Assembly: GCA_944322815.1 (NCBI GenBank)
Contig: CALUQB010000032.1
Coordinates: 1 to 33,817 of the forward strand
Source: an uncultured Bacteroidales bacterium
GTDB taxonomy: Bacteria; Bacteroidota; Bacteroidia; Bacteroidales; UBA932
Reading direction: 5' to 3'
DNA: 33,817 nucleotides
Position 1 is the first letter of the stretch; every line of letters begins with the position of its first letter. Under the pieces are notes generated by a model. The model did no database searches and had not been told where the DNA came from. It saw only the letters and a list, made by a program, of their open reading frames with translations. The position numbers and the translations under genes are program-made. This document shows positions 1 to 8,726 of this stretch, in pieces.

Positions 1-74
1 AGAGTGGTCGATTACGGCAGTCTTGAAAACTGTTGAGCTGAAAGGCTCCGGGGGTTCGAATCCCTCCCTCTCCG
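1..74 (+). tRNA. tRNA-Ser (anticodon UGA), 5' end cut off by the window
   Basis: The window opens inside the D arm of a serine tRNA. The anticodon stem is 17-21 paired with 29-33, and the 7-base loop 22-28 carries TGA at 24-26. A long variable arm follows, as in class II tRNAs. The T arm has the TTCGAAT loop (about 55-61). The 3' acceptor strand is 67-73 and the discriminator is G74. CCA does not appear to be encoded, since only CA follows. About a dozen 5' bases lie outside the window. It reads UCN serine codons. Confidence 0.93.
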
Positions 75-83
75 CACTTTTAT

Positions 84-124
84 CGCTGCAGGTTGCCTGA
101 AACAGGAACTTGCAGCGTTTTTTT
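84..124 (+). terminator. Rho-independent terminator after tRNA-Ser
   Basis: A hairpin with arms CGCTGCA (84-90) and TGCAGCG (111-117) is followed by a run of seven T, the classic intrinsic terminator layout just after the tRNA. The same stem sequence recurs in the hairpin at 8652-8690 at the far end of the polysaccharide utilisation locus. Confidence 0.85.
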
Positions 125-173
125 ATGAAACCGGCTGAAACACAATGACTCTGAAGTATATATCCGTCATGGC

Positions 174-719
174 ATGGGGGGGGGAGGCTTGTTATGCATC
201 CTTTCCTGTCTGTGCATTGTCCTGGCCTTTGCGGTGGGCGTATTGTCTTTTCGGTATAAATCTCTGAGGAAAAGATATTCCGAAATGGCCTCTTCCCTCG
301 GGAAGGAAATCGAGTCCCTGATGTCGAAAAAATTCGTTGCCGGTCCGGCAGATATCAAAGTCGACTCTCCTGACGACAGCCTTATGAAAAGAGCCCTTGA
401 ACTTATGGAGTCCAACATGGACAACAGTGAATATGACGTCACCTCGTTTGTGGCGGATATGGCCGTGAGCAGGACCGTCCTTTATCAGAAGATACGGGAA
501 TGTACCGGAATGTCGATCCGTGAATTCATGACGGACATCAGGCTCCAGAGGGCACGCCAGCTTCTGGGCGATTCATCGTGTACGATAGCCGAGATTTCAT
601 TCATGACAGGTTTCGCGAACCCGAAATATTTCAGCGTCTGTTTCAAGAAGACATTCGGGATGTCACCGACAGAATACAGGTCGGAATCGGTGTACGACAG
701 TGCGGAATCGGCCAATTGA
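174..719 (+). CDS. Membrane-tethered AraC-family transcriptional regulator
   Basis: This 181-residue protein has one hydrophobic segment (about residues 6-25, rich in Leu, Cys, Ile and Val), a basic stretch, a linker of about 40 residues, and then an AraC-type double helix-turn-helix (about 72-170). Typical second-HTH residues are visible, with FMTGFANPKYFS followed by FKKTFGMSPTEYR. In Bacteroidetes this C-terminal arrangement usually ends a much longer sensor (TPR-membrane-HTH proteins or hybrid two-component regulators). Here no sensor domain precedes the membrane helix. Its position just upstream of susC suggests it controls that locus, which is an inference. The ATG at 174 sits directly on a G9 tract and has no evident ribosome binding site. 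A one-base longer tract would instead join the gene to an ATG at 145 and give a more natural N-terminus of about 191 residues. The start and even the intact frame are therefore uncertain, but the HTH assignment is firm. Confidence 0.8.
   Translation: MGGGGLLCILSCLCIVLAFAVGVLSFRYKSLRKRYSEMASSLGKEIESLMSKKFVAGPADIKVDSPDDSLMKRALELMESNMDNSEYDVTSFVADMAVSRTVLYQKIRECTGMSIREFMTDIRLQRARQLLGDSSCTIAEISFMTGFANPKYFSVCFKKTFGMSPTEYRSESVYDSAESAN
176..184 (+). repeat. G9 homopolymer tract at the start of the AraC regulator
   Basis: Nine consecutive G residues immediately follow the AT of the assigned start codon. With nine G, an upstream ATG at 145 reads out of frame and stops about 40 codons later. With ten G it would read through into the regulator. 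This is the kind of tract that slips during replication, but it is also a common site of sequencing error. Confidence 0.75.
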
Positions 720-793
720 TGTCGTACGTACGTTTTCAAACCATTTTCGGACGAATTTATACTCTCTTTAATTTCTGATTGGCAGATATTTGT

Positions 794-811
794 ACTGTGT
801 TTGTGCACAGT
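794..811. promoter_or_regulatory. Candidate operator (ACTGTG-N6-CACAGT) upstream of susC
   Basis: A perfect 6-base inverted repeat, ACTGTG at 794-799 and CACAGT at 806-811, lies 71 bases upstream of the susC start in the 163-base spacer between regulator and transporter. The symmetry and position fit a regulator binding site. I found no clear TAnnTTTG -7 box in this spacer, so the susC promoter itself is not located. The binding protein is unknown. Confidence 0.4.
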
Positions 812-882
812 CGGCAAAACTGTCGCTAATACGCTTAGTATACTATAAACCATTTTAGCGGACTACTAACCAAATATCAGAT

Positions 883-3800
883 ATGCTAACAGAAAAAATC
901 AAAATCCTGACAGGCGGCCTGATCATGGCATTCATGCTCATGCTGCCGGCAGTGTCTTTGTCTGCGCAACAGACCTCTATTACAGTAACGGGAACTGTTG
1001 TTGACGAAGGCGATTTTCCTCTTGAAGGTGTCGCAATCCTTGTCAAGGACGGGGACGGCGGCAACGGTACAGTTACTGGTACGGACGGCAAATACAGTAT
1101 AGTTGCCCCTGTACATTCCACTCTCGTGTTCATGTATCTCGGTTACGAAGACTTCGAGGCGACAGTAGATGCATCCGGCGTCGTGAACGTGCAGATGCGC
1201 CCTGACAGCCAGGCTCTCGAAGAGTCGGTGGTGATCGGTTACGGTAGTGCAAGAAAGAAAGACCTGACAGGAGGTGTCGCTGTCGTTGACGAGGCAGTCC
1301 TGAACATGGCGTCCACTACCAACCTTATGGACCGTCTCGTAGGACAGGTCGCAGGTCTCACCATCACGACGAGCAATGCGGCTCCTGGTTCCAACCAGTC
1401 CCTCCTGATCCGAGGCCAGAACTCCCTCTCGGGCAGCAACTCGCCTCTGATCGTTCTGGACGGTATTCCTTATGACGGTTCTCTCGCCGATATCGACCCT
1501 AATATCATTGAGAACATGACAGTCCTCAAGGATGCTTCATCAGTGGCCATCTACGGTTCGCGAGGATCCAACGGTGTCATCCTTCTCCAGACAAAGAAGG
1601 GTGAGGTCGGCAAGCCTAAGGTCACTTACAAGGGACAGTTCGGTCTGCAGGAGCCTATGCAGCGTATCCAGACCATGGGACCTAACGAGTACATACGCTT
1701 CAAGCAGGATCTCCACAGACTCAAGAACAACTATACGGGCGTGATGCTCGACCCTGTTTACGGAGGTGTGATCAGCGCAAGCGAGAAAATCAACTACCTG
1801 AAGGGCGAGACCCGCGACTGGCAGGACGATGTCTTCCGCCAGGTGTTCACGATGGACCATCAGGTCAGCATCTCGGGCGGTACCGAGGCCACACAGTATA
1901 TGGCTTCCGTATCATACCTTGACAACCCGGGCGTCGTATACAACTCCAACTATCAGCGTGTGAACGTGTTCGCCACTATCACTCAGACCATCAACAAATG
2001 GCTGCAGATAGGTCTCACTGCACAGTATGTCAACAGGGAGAGCGGCGGAGTCACTCCGAACCTCGAGCATGCCATCAAGCAGAGTCCGTATGGTATAATG
2101 TATGACGAGACTGGCGGATACTATGAAGAGCCTATGGACTACAGCAACTTCCCGAACCCGATGAAGGATGTCAATGCCGACCAGAAGAATACAGGAAGGA
2201 ACATGCTGGTGAACGGTTACATCAATATCAATCTTCCGGTGAAAGGACTTTCCGTAAGGTCTCAGTTCGGATACAACTACAGGAATTCTTTCAACGGAAC
2301 ATACTACGGACGCAACACGGTGACCGGAGCGAAGGTCAACGGAAAGGCATCCATCAGCAACACCCACAACACTGACTGGACATGGGAGAATGTCATCAAG
2401 TATGACAACACTTTCGGCAAGCACCATATCGATGTGACCGCCCTGTACAGTATGCAGCAGAAGACCGAGATCAGTTCGTCACAAAGCGGCGAGAGCTTCG
2501 TGAATGATGACTCAAGCTTCTACATGATGTCCGGTGCGGAGAACAATATCACGATGTCGTCCGGCTATTGGAAAGAGAACATGATTTCCTACATGGCGAG
2601 AATCAACTACGCCTTTGCGGAGAAATACATGATCACCCTTACCGGACGTGCCGACGGCGCTTCAGTGTTCGGACGCAACAACAAATACGGTTTCTTCCCG
2701 TCTGCAGCCGTCGCATGGCAGATCGGTGACGAGGATTTTATAAGGGACAATGCGGAATGGGTCAACATGCTCAAACTCCGTGTGTCTTATGGTGCCAACG
2801 GTAACAACGCCATCTCGAGATACCAGACCCTTGACCGTCTCTACGCTACAAACGGTGTGAAATATGTCTGGGGTGACGGCGGTTCTGCCGTCAATGCGGC
2901 ATACCTCGCAAGTGACGGTGTCGGCAACCCTAACCTCCGCTGGGAGACCACCTATACTGCCAATGTCGGAGTCGACTTCTCGTTCTTCGGAAGCCGTCTT
3001 GGAGGTAGCATCGACATGTACCTGTCCAATACCAAGGACCTCCTCATGTCGAGGACAGTGCCTATCATGAACGGCTACAGCAAGATGTGGGACAATGTCG
3101 GCCAGACCCGCAACAAAGGTATCGAGGTGACACTCAATTCGCAGAATATCCGCAACAAGAATTTCCGCTGGACCACTGACCTCAATTTCTTCCTCAACAG
3201 GGATGAAATCATCGAACTCCGCGGTGACCAGCTGGACGATATCAACAATGAATGGTTCATCGGTTATCCTCTGGACGTGTTCTATGACTGGAACGTGATA
3301 GGAATATGGCAGGAAGGCGACGAATTCACATTCATCGATGAAGAAGGCAATGAAGTCGCACACCAGAACGGTGCGAAGCCTGGTGACGCCAAACTCGAAG
3401 ATGTGGACGGCAACGGTATCATCAACGAGAACGACCGTAAGGTCATCGGTAACAAGAAGCCGAGCTGGACGATGTCCATGGGTAACCGCTTCGAATACAA
3501 GAACCTCTACTTCTCCTTCCTCATCAACGGTGTGTTCGGCAAATGGATGTCAGACAATGTGGCGAATATCGGTTCATATACATTCGGTGCAGGTAACTAT
3601 ATCGCAGGTGCGAACTATTGGACTCCGGAGAACCCGGATGCCGACTATGTATCCCCTGGATATACCCAGAGTTTTGAGCACGGCTACTACAAGAAGCTCA
3701 ACTTCGTGACCCTCAGGAATATCACCCTCGGTTACAGGCTCAGTCAGAAGACAGCCAAGAAGATAGGCATGAGCGGAATCGATGTCAATGTCAGCGTCAA

Positions 3801-3912
3801 CAATGTATGCGCCATCTCGAATATGCGCCAGATGCTCAACTATGACAATACATGGTTCGCTTCCTATCCGACTGCCCGCTCTTATATGCTCGGAATCACA
3901 TTGACATTTTAA
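883..3912 (+). CDS. SusC/RagA-family TonB-dependent outer membrane transporter
   Basis: A 1009-residue outer membrane barrel that imports a glycan or oligosaccharide with energy from TonB. Residues 1-29 are a signal peptide ending SLSAQQ. A carboxypeptidase-regulatory-like beta domain follows (about 32-105; GTVVDEGDFPLEGVAILVK and the GYEDFEA strand). The TonB box region SVVIGYG is near 113. The plug domain (about 125-240) carries LIRGQNSLSGSNSPLIVLDG and the SusC signature NIIENMTVLKDASSVAIYGSR. The rest is barrel, ending in the outer-membrane-type terminus GITLTF. Length is normal for the family (about 1000). SusD follows nearly directly, so the two form the usual SusCD lid-and-barrel complex. 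Substrate cannot be read from sequence. Confidence 0.97.
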   Translation: MLTEKIKILTGGLIMAFMLMLPAVSLSAQQTSITVTGTVVDEGDFPLEGVAILVKDGDGGNGTVTGTDGKYSIVAPVHSTLVFMYLGYEDFEATVDASGVVNVQMRPDSQALEESVVIGYGSARKKDLTGGVAVVDEAVLNMASTTNLMDRLVGQVAGLTITTSNAAPGSNQSLLIRGQNSLSGSNSPLIVLDGIPYDGSLADIDPNIIENMTVLKDASSVAIYGSRGSNGVILLQTKKGEVGKPKVTYKGQFGLQEPMQRIQTMGPNEYIRFKQDLHRLKNNYTGVMLDPVYGGVISASEKINYLKGETRDWQDDVFRQVFTMDHQVSISGGTEATQYMASVSYLDNPGVVYNSNYQRVNVFATITQTINKWLQIGLTAQYVNRESGGVTPNLEHAIKQSPYGIMYDETGGYYEEPMDYSNFPNPMKDVNADQKNTGRNMLVNGYININLPVKGLSVRSQFGYNYRNSFNGTYYGRNTVTGAKVNGKASISNTHNTDWTWENVIKYDNTFGKHHIDVTALYSMQQKTEISSSQSGESFVNDDSSFYMMSGAENNITMSSGYWKENMISYMARINYAFAEKYMITLTGRADGASVFGRNNKYGFFPSAAVAWQIGDEDFIRDNAEWVNMLKLRVSYGANGNNAISRYQTLDRLYATNGVKYVWGDGGSAVNAAYLASDGVGNPNLRWETTYTANVGVDFSFFGSRLGGSIDMYLSNTKDLLMSRTVPIMNGYSKMWDNVGQTRNKGIEVTLNSQNIRNKNFRWTTDLNFFLNRDEIIELRGDQLDDINNEWFIGYPLDVFYDWNVIGIWQEGDEFTFIDEEGNEVAHQNGAKPGDAKLEDVDGNGIINENDRKVIGNKKPSWTMSMGNRFEYKNLYFSFLINGVFGKWMSDNVANIGSYTFGAGNYIAGANYWTPENPDADYVSPGYTQSFEHGYYKKLNFVTLRNITLGYRLSQKTAKKIGMSGIDVNVSVNNVCAISNMRQMLNYDNTWFASYPTARSYMLGITLTF

Positions 3913-3921
3913 TTGAGGACA

Positions 3922-5637
3922 ATGAAAATGAAAATACATATAATCAAGATAAGTGCAGTCTGCTCGATACTGGCGTTGGCTGCAGGATGTTCCTCTTTCC
4001 TTGAGGAGGATCTGAAGAGTTCGCTTGCTCCGGACAATACCTACACGAGCACCATGGGTTTCGAGGTGGGAAGTACCGGTCTGTATTCCATAGCGCGCTC
4101 CGAATATAATACATGGGGTGAGCAGGGTGCGTTCATGCACAACGGCGCCTGCTCTTACGAGGCTCTCCAGATAGCTACCGATATCTGTCTGCAGAGCGGT
4201 GCGAAAGACGGTTCCCTTACTCCTTTCGCAGACCTCAACATGACTTCTACCACAGGTTTTGTCGGATCATACTGGAACTGGTCCTACAGCCTCATCAACT
4301 CTGCAAATGAGCTTCTGCTCTATTCCGATCGGAACGATAACTGGGACTATCCTACCGACAAGGCTCTATATCAGGCCGAGGCCCGCTTCTTCAGGGCATA
4401 CGGATACAGGACCCTCGTCTATCTTTATGGAGACGTTCCATGGGTGGAGACCATCAAGCAGCCGTTCGAGCTTAACTTCACACGTGATCCAAAGGAGGAA
4501 GTCCTCGGACATATCATCGATGACCTCAGGTTCGCCAGCGAGAATCTTCCTGAAAACCCTGACGAGGTGAAGGTCGGAAAGCTTACAAGATGGGCAGCCT
4601 ATCACCTTCTCGCCGAGATGTACAACTACAGAGGCTGGATGACGGGAAATACAGCTGATTTCGAAGAGGCCGAAAAGTGCGCTCTTGCCGTGATCGAAAG
4701 CGGATATTTCGAACTCGTGAAAGCGCGCTACGGTGCCGCAAAGAACGATCCGGGCGACTATTACAGCGATATGTTCGTAGAGAACAACCAGAACCGTACG
4801 AGCGGCAACCGCGAGAGCATCTGGGTGATGCAGTTCGAGTACAAGACCACCGGTGGCGGTACTCCTTCCGATGACTGGACCAGAAGGGCCTGGGGACCTC
4901 AGTATCATTCGATTAACTCATTCTTCACCCCAAGTGCTGAACTCGGAGGACGAGGGCTCGGCCAGATCGCACCTATGAAATGGTGGATAGGTATCAAGAA
5001 TACCAATGCTACGAACATGGCTGATAAGTCTGATCCTGAGCCGGAGATCGAGTCAGAGAACATCACGGACAACGGTATCTTTGAAGCCGATGATATCCGT
5101 AACTCCGAGTACAACATCAAGCGTGAATGGCTGGGCAATGTAGAGCCGAATGTCGGAGTAAGATGCATGATTACCGACAATTACTGGTATCTTGGCTATC
5201 TCTATCCGTCTATCGTGAAATTCCAGTATGCCCATGCAGATGACCCTACACATACCGGAAGCTACAAGGACAGAATGAAGTTCCGTCTCGCGGAAACATA
5301 TCTGCTGCTTGCAGAGGCATATCTCGGCCAGAACGATCCTGCATCCGCAGCCGATGCCGTGAATGAAGTCCGCAACAGGGCGAAGGCATCTTCCGTATCC
5401 GCCGATGAAATGGATATCGACTATCTGCTCGACGAGCGTATCAGGGAGCTTATCGGAGAGGAATCCCGCAGGTTCACACTCGTACGTTTCGGTGCGGATG
5501 TCTATGTAGACCGTGTGAAGAAGCACAACAAGCATCTGACGGATGTAGTCGACGAGCACCATGCCCTGTGGCCTATCCCTCAGTCTATCCGTGACGCCAA
5601 CAGGGATGTGGAATTCCCTCAGAACCCGGGCTATTGA
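3922..5637 (+). CDS. SusD/RagB-family outer membrane glycan-binding lipoprotein
   Basis: A surface lipoprotein that caps the SusC barrel and binds substrate. The N-terminus has a lipoprotein signal with lipobox LAAGC and then SSFLEED, typical of SusD. The middle has TPR-like helical features seen in the family (a YQAEARFFRAYGYRTLVYLYGD segment, split here as AEARFFRAYGYRTL). The C-terminal part has RLAETYLLLAEAYLGQND and DERIRELIGEESRR, both hallmark SusD segments, ending near WPIPQSIRD. About 571 residues, a normal length. The open frame begins at a TTG at 3913, but ATG at 3922 or 3928 is more likely, and GAGGA at 3915-3919 favours the latter slightly. It starts within 20 bases of the susC stop and is clearly co-transcribed. 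Confidence 0.96.
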   Translation: MKMKIHIIKISAVCSILALAAGCSSFLEEDLKSSLAPDNTYTSTMGFEVGSTGLYSIARSEYNTWGEQGAFMHNGACSYEALQIATDICLQSGAKDGSLTPFADLNMTSTTGFVGSYWNWSYSLINSANELLLYSDRNDNWDYPTDKALYQAEARFFRAYGYRTLVYLYGDVPWVETIKQPFELNFTRDPKEEVLGHIIDDLRFASENLPENPDEVKVGKLTRWAAYHLLAEMYNYRGWMTGNTADFEEAEKCALAVIESGYFELVKARYGAAKNDPGDYYSDMFVENNQNRTSGNRESIWVMQFEYKTTGGGTPSDDWTRRAWGPQYHSINSFFTPSAELGGRGLGQIAPMKWWIGIKNTNATNMADKSDPEPEIESENITDNGIFEADDIRNSEYNIKREWLGNVEPNVGVRCMITDNYWYLGYLYPSIVKFQYAHADDPTHTGSYKDRMKFRLAETYLLLAEAYLGQNDPASAADAVNEVRNRAKASSVSADEMDIDYLLDERIRELIGEESRRFTLVRFGADVYVDRVKKHNKHLTDVVDEHHALWPIPQSIRDANRDVEFPQNPGY

Positions 5638-5678
5638 TTTTCATCCGGAAAATAATGCAATCTTAAAATGAATTTGAA

Positions 5679-6947
5679 ATGAATAAGAATATTGTCAAGA
5701 TATTGATGGTGTCAGCAGTGGCCGGCATTTTTTCAGCCTGCACGTATGACCCTTACAAGACTGACATACCGAAGACGGAAGAGAAACTGTCATTGTCCGC
5801 TTCTGCGGAGTCAGTCGCCATTACAGAGGAAAACCTCTCCGATGTCCTGCTTTCTTACAGCTGGACTCCGGCCAGGTCGCTTCCTGATGAGTACCAGCTC
5901 ACATATTCGGCTCAGCTGGATGTTGTGGGTAACAATTTCGGTTCGGAAACCGTCATCTCTTCCGGAGCAGGATTCGAATTTGAATTTGACGAATCCACCG
6001 GTATGTTCTCATGCAGTTTCACCGGCGAACAGCTCAACAACTGGTACAGCGACCGCTGGAAACTCCCTGTGAATGCTGATTTCAGCCTTGAATTCCGCGT
6101 GGTAGCATCATGGGAGGGCGGCCCGACTTATGAAATGCCGGAAGTCCGCCAGGTGACAGTCAAAGTCACGCCTATACAGGTGATAATCTTTGCTGCAGAC
6201 AAGATGTCCATAGGCGGAAATGCCATTTCGACTGAGACGGAAATCAATCCTACTCTTGAAAATTCAAATGTCTACGCTTGGTATGGCGCTCTCACGGCAG
6301 GCGATCTCCTGATTCCTGTAGAATATGATGGAGTGAACTATTACATTCATCCGGCTTCCGGAGACGGATCACTGAAAGACGGCCAGGCCGACCCTGTCGT
6401 AATGGATCAGACAGAGACTCCTTGGAAGATCACCGAGGCAGGCAACTACAGGGTAGTCATCAACATGGAGGACAAGACAGCGACAATATATTCCGCCGCA
6501 ACAGATCTGCAGCCGAAGATCGTCGAATTCTATCCTAACGGAGTTGATACCAATCCGCTTGCAACTATGGAAGTCACGAATCTGTTTGCTTATGGTGCCG
6601 GCACCGGATGGGGATGGAAGAATCTTAATCTGACCCAGTCATTGGCTGACCCGCAAGTCTTTGTATACAGTGGAGAGGCTCTCAGCGGGAATATGAAGTT
6701 CGGATTGACGAATGGAGAATTCACTGCCGGTGACCAGACATTCAATCAGAACAACTGCTATTGTTATACTTGTCCTTTGAAAGAAGACGGAACAAGGCAG
6801 AATGCATCCATTCAGGCAGACAAACTCGAAGTTCTGCATGGCGGCTCTGACGGTGAAACCAGGAATTCGTACATGGGTATACCAAGCGGTACGACATTCA
6901 TAATCTTCGACCTCAGGAATATGACAATATATGCGAGTGCTAGGTAG
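5679..6947 (+). CDS. SusE/SusF-like surface starch/glycan-binding lipoprotein
   Basis: A 422-residue lipoprotein with signal peptide and lipobox FSAC (Cys near residue 21). Residues of about 35-160 resemble the SusE N-terminal Ig-like domain (SAESVAITEENLSDVLLSYSW, then QVTVKVTP before a linker). Two beta-sandwich modules follow, about 165-270 and 285-422. Each ends in the SusE/F-style strand in which the protein is described as a numeric display (for example YRVVINMEDKTATIYS and TFIIFDLRNMTIYAS). In SusE and SusF such modules bind glycans at the cell surface and carry no enzymatic activity. Third gene of the susCD operon, 41 bases after susD. The substrate is unknown, and similarity to starch-binding SusE does not by itself mean starch. 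Confidence 0.8.
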   Translation: MNKNIVKILMVSAVAGIFSACTYDPYKTDIPKTEEKLSLSASAESVAITEENLSDVLLSYSWTPARSLPDEYQLTYSAQLDVVGNNFGSETVISSGAGFEFEFDESTGMFSCSFTGEQLNNWYSDRWKLPVNADFSLEFRVVASWEGGPTYEMPEVRQVTVKVTPIQVIIFAADKMSIGGNAISTETEINPTLENSNVYAWYGALTAGDLLIPVEYDGVNYYIHPASGDGSLKDGQADPVVMDQTETPWKITEAGNYRVVINMEDKTATIYSAATDLQPKIVEFYPNGVDTNPLATMEVTNLFAYGAGTGWGWKNLNLTQSLADPQVFVYSGEALSGNMKFGLTNGEFTAGDQTFNQNNCYCYTCPLKEDGTRQNASIQADKLEVLHGGSDGETRNSYMGIPSGTTFIIFDLRNMTIYASAR

Positions 6948-6988
6948 TAGTAGTATTTCTCTTTAGTATTATTAATTAATGTATGGAA

Positions 6989-7022
6989 GGCATCCGTCAG
7001 CCCGACAACGGCGGCGGATGCC
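6989..7022 (+). terminator. Hairpin between SusE-like gene and DUF4832 gene (possible attenuator)
   Basis: GGCATCCG at 6989-6996 pairs with CGGATGCC at 7015-7022 across an 18-base loop. An AT-rich stretch (ATTATTATC) follows, but there is no true T run. It sits 42 bases after the upstream stop and 24 bases before the next start. It could partly terminate or process the operon transcript. Confidence 0.45.
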
Positions 7023-7045
7023 ATTATTATCAAAATTACAGTCAG

Positions 7046-8623
7046 ATGAAAAGATCCAACAGATTTTTATTGTCAGCGCTTTCCTGTGCGGCCCTGTTTT
7101 CCTGTTCCGGCTGTCAGGAAAAAACGGAAAACGGAGATAACGGCGTTCCGGAGGGTAATACGGAGGTGACATTTTCCCTCAACCAGAATGATGTCCTCAA
7201 TAATCCCCTGAACGGATGGGTGCTATATCTGGATGCCACCGCCGATCCGTCCTATTTCGACAAGGAGGTTTATAGTTCGGAGCTCGGAATGAATGTCCGT
7301 ATCAGGGATTATGCTTCAGCCTGCTATATCCGCACGGAATGGAAGAGGATGAACCCTCAGGACGGGGTGTATTTCTGGCAGGACGAGAACAACAGCATCA
7401 CGAAACTTGTCAGGAGGGCAGAGGAACTCGGGCTGCCTATAGCATTCCGCGTGATAGTGGACGGGCGCGACAGGGACAAGGCTGACGGCGCCACGCCTGA
7501 GTTCGTGCGCGATGCCGGGGCTGAGGTGTGGGTGTCCAACACCAGCCATCCTAACTGGTTTACTCCGATAGTCATGGACCCGGTTTTCCGTTCTTATTAC
7601 GAGAAATTCGTCAAGGCATTTGCGCAGGAGTTCAACGACCCTGACAGGGTGGCTTTCATAGACGCATACGGTCTCGGAAAGTGGGGTGAAGGCCACAATG
7701 TCTGCTACGAGCAGAACAATGCCACATCCGACAAGACCGAGGAGTATAAGGAGAATACCATGGAGTGGGTGACCGACCTCTATTCGACTACTTTCACCAA
7801 GGTGCCTCTCGTGATCAACTATCACCGTCATATCGGCGCTCCTAAAGGAGAAGGCGAGGAGGCAAGCCCTAACAGCGACAAGGTCCTGAACATCGCCCTT
7901 TCGAAGGGCTATTGCCTGCGTTCCGATGCGTTCGGTATGAACGACAAGGGCTGGGGATACAACGACTGGGAAAGGTCTTTCGTCCGCAACTGGAACTACA
8001 AGGTACCTGTCATCATGGAGGGCGGATACATAGTCAGTTCGCATTCCTACTGGAATGATCCTGCAGGCTATCGCAAAGGGTATCCCGGAGATGTCAGACA
8101 GGGAGAGTATGACGCTTCGAAGGAGGCCAAGGTCAACATGATGGACTTCCGTGTAGGGGCAGAGACCGAGTCCTGGTTCGTCGATGCATTCAGCCTCGTG
8201 AAACGTTTCATTTCCGAGGGCGGCTACAGGCTTTATCCTGACAAGGTTTCCGTGCCGGCATCCGTGGCATCAGGTTCGGAAGTCTCTTTGACATCCCGTT
8301 GGAGGAACGTCGGCTGGGGATATTTCCCGAACAATCTGAAACAGTGGAATTATAAGTATAAGGTCGCGTTCGCACTTCTCGACAGTAACGGAGAAGCAGC
8401 TCAGGTGATTGTTGACCAGGAATGCGAGCCGTCCGAGTGGATATCGGGTTCTACTTATTCTTATGAGCATGATGCTTCTGTCGAAGTGCCTGCAGGAAAC
8501 TATACATGGGCCGTGGGTATCGTCGATACGGAAAAGGACAATGAACCTGCAATCGATCTGGCCGTCAAGGCGGACAAGAAGACCGGCAGATGGGTCAGAA
8601 TAGCTGACGTGACTGTCAACTGA
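7046..8623 (+). CDS. DUF4874/DUF4832 lipoprotein, glycoside-hydrolase-like
   Basis: A 525-residue predicted lipoprotein (signal ending LFSCSGC). The N-terminal half looks like a TIM-barrel glycosidase of the GH-A type: NPLNGWVLYLD near residue 53, RTEWKRMNPQDGVYFW (a GH42-like beta2 segment), and FIDAYGLGKWGEGH with Glu215 in the position of an acid/base. KVPVIMEGGY with Glu325 sits where a nucleophile would. The 110-residue spacing fits the clan. The C-terminal 120 residues form a beta-sandwich typical of DUF4832. Family members are uncharacterised or poorly characterised, so enzymatic activity is an inference. Start: ATG 7046 gives a clean signal peptide, while an upstream in-frame extension from 6983 crosses the hairpin and is unlikely. 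It is the only enzyme-like gene in this locus. Confidence 0.78.
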   Translation: MKRSNRFLLSALSCAALFSCSGCQEKTENGDNGVPEGNTEVTFSLNQNDVLNNPLNGWVLYLDATADPSYFDKEVYSSELGMNVRIRDYASACYIRTEWKRMNPQDGVYFWQDENNSITKLVRRAEELGLPIAFRVIVDGRDRDKADGATPEFVRDAGAEVWVSNTSHPNWFTPIVMDPVFRSYYEKFVKAFAQEFNDPDRVAFIDAYGLGKWGEGHNVCYEQNNATSDKTEEYKENTMEWVTDLYSTTFTKVPLVINYHRHIGAPKGEGEEASPNSDKVLNIALSKGYCLRSDAFGMNDKGWGYNDWERSFVRNWNYKVPVIMEGGYIVSSHSYWNDPAGYRKGYPGDVRQGEYDASKEAKVNMMDFRVGAETESWFVDAFSLVKRFISEGGYRLYPDKVSVPASVASGSEVSLTSRWRNVGWGYFPNNLKQWNYKYKVAFALLDSNGEAAQVIVDQECEPSEWISGSTYSYEHDASVEVPAGNYTWAVGIVDTEKDNEPAIDLAVKADKKTGRWVRIADVTVN

Positions 8624-8651
8624 TCCGGAACAGTCCGGTGTACCAGGTGAG

Positions 8652-8690
8652 ATCGCTGCAAATTCTTTCATACAAGGAATTTGCAGCGAT
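8652..8690 (+). terminator. Terminator closing the polysaccharide utilisation locus
   Basis: A perfect 14-base inverted repeat (8652-8665 and 8677-8690, core ATCGCTGCAAATTC) has an 11-base loop and is followed by TCTTATT. It lies 28 bases after the DUF4832 stop. The stem core ATCGCTGCA/TTGCAGCG is shared with the hairpin after tRNA-Ser at 84-117. Confidence 0.75.
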
Positions 8691-8726
8691 TCTTATTGTG
8701 CCGAGGAAAGATTCGGCTGGCATGAA

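Noticed and set aside
6983-7045. N-terminal extension of the DUF4832 protein
   Set aside because: It passes through the 6989-7022 hairpin and removes the lipoprotein signal from the N-terminus.
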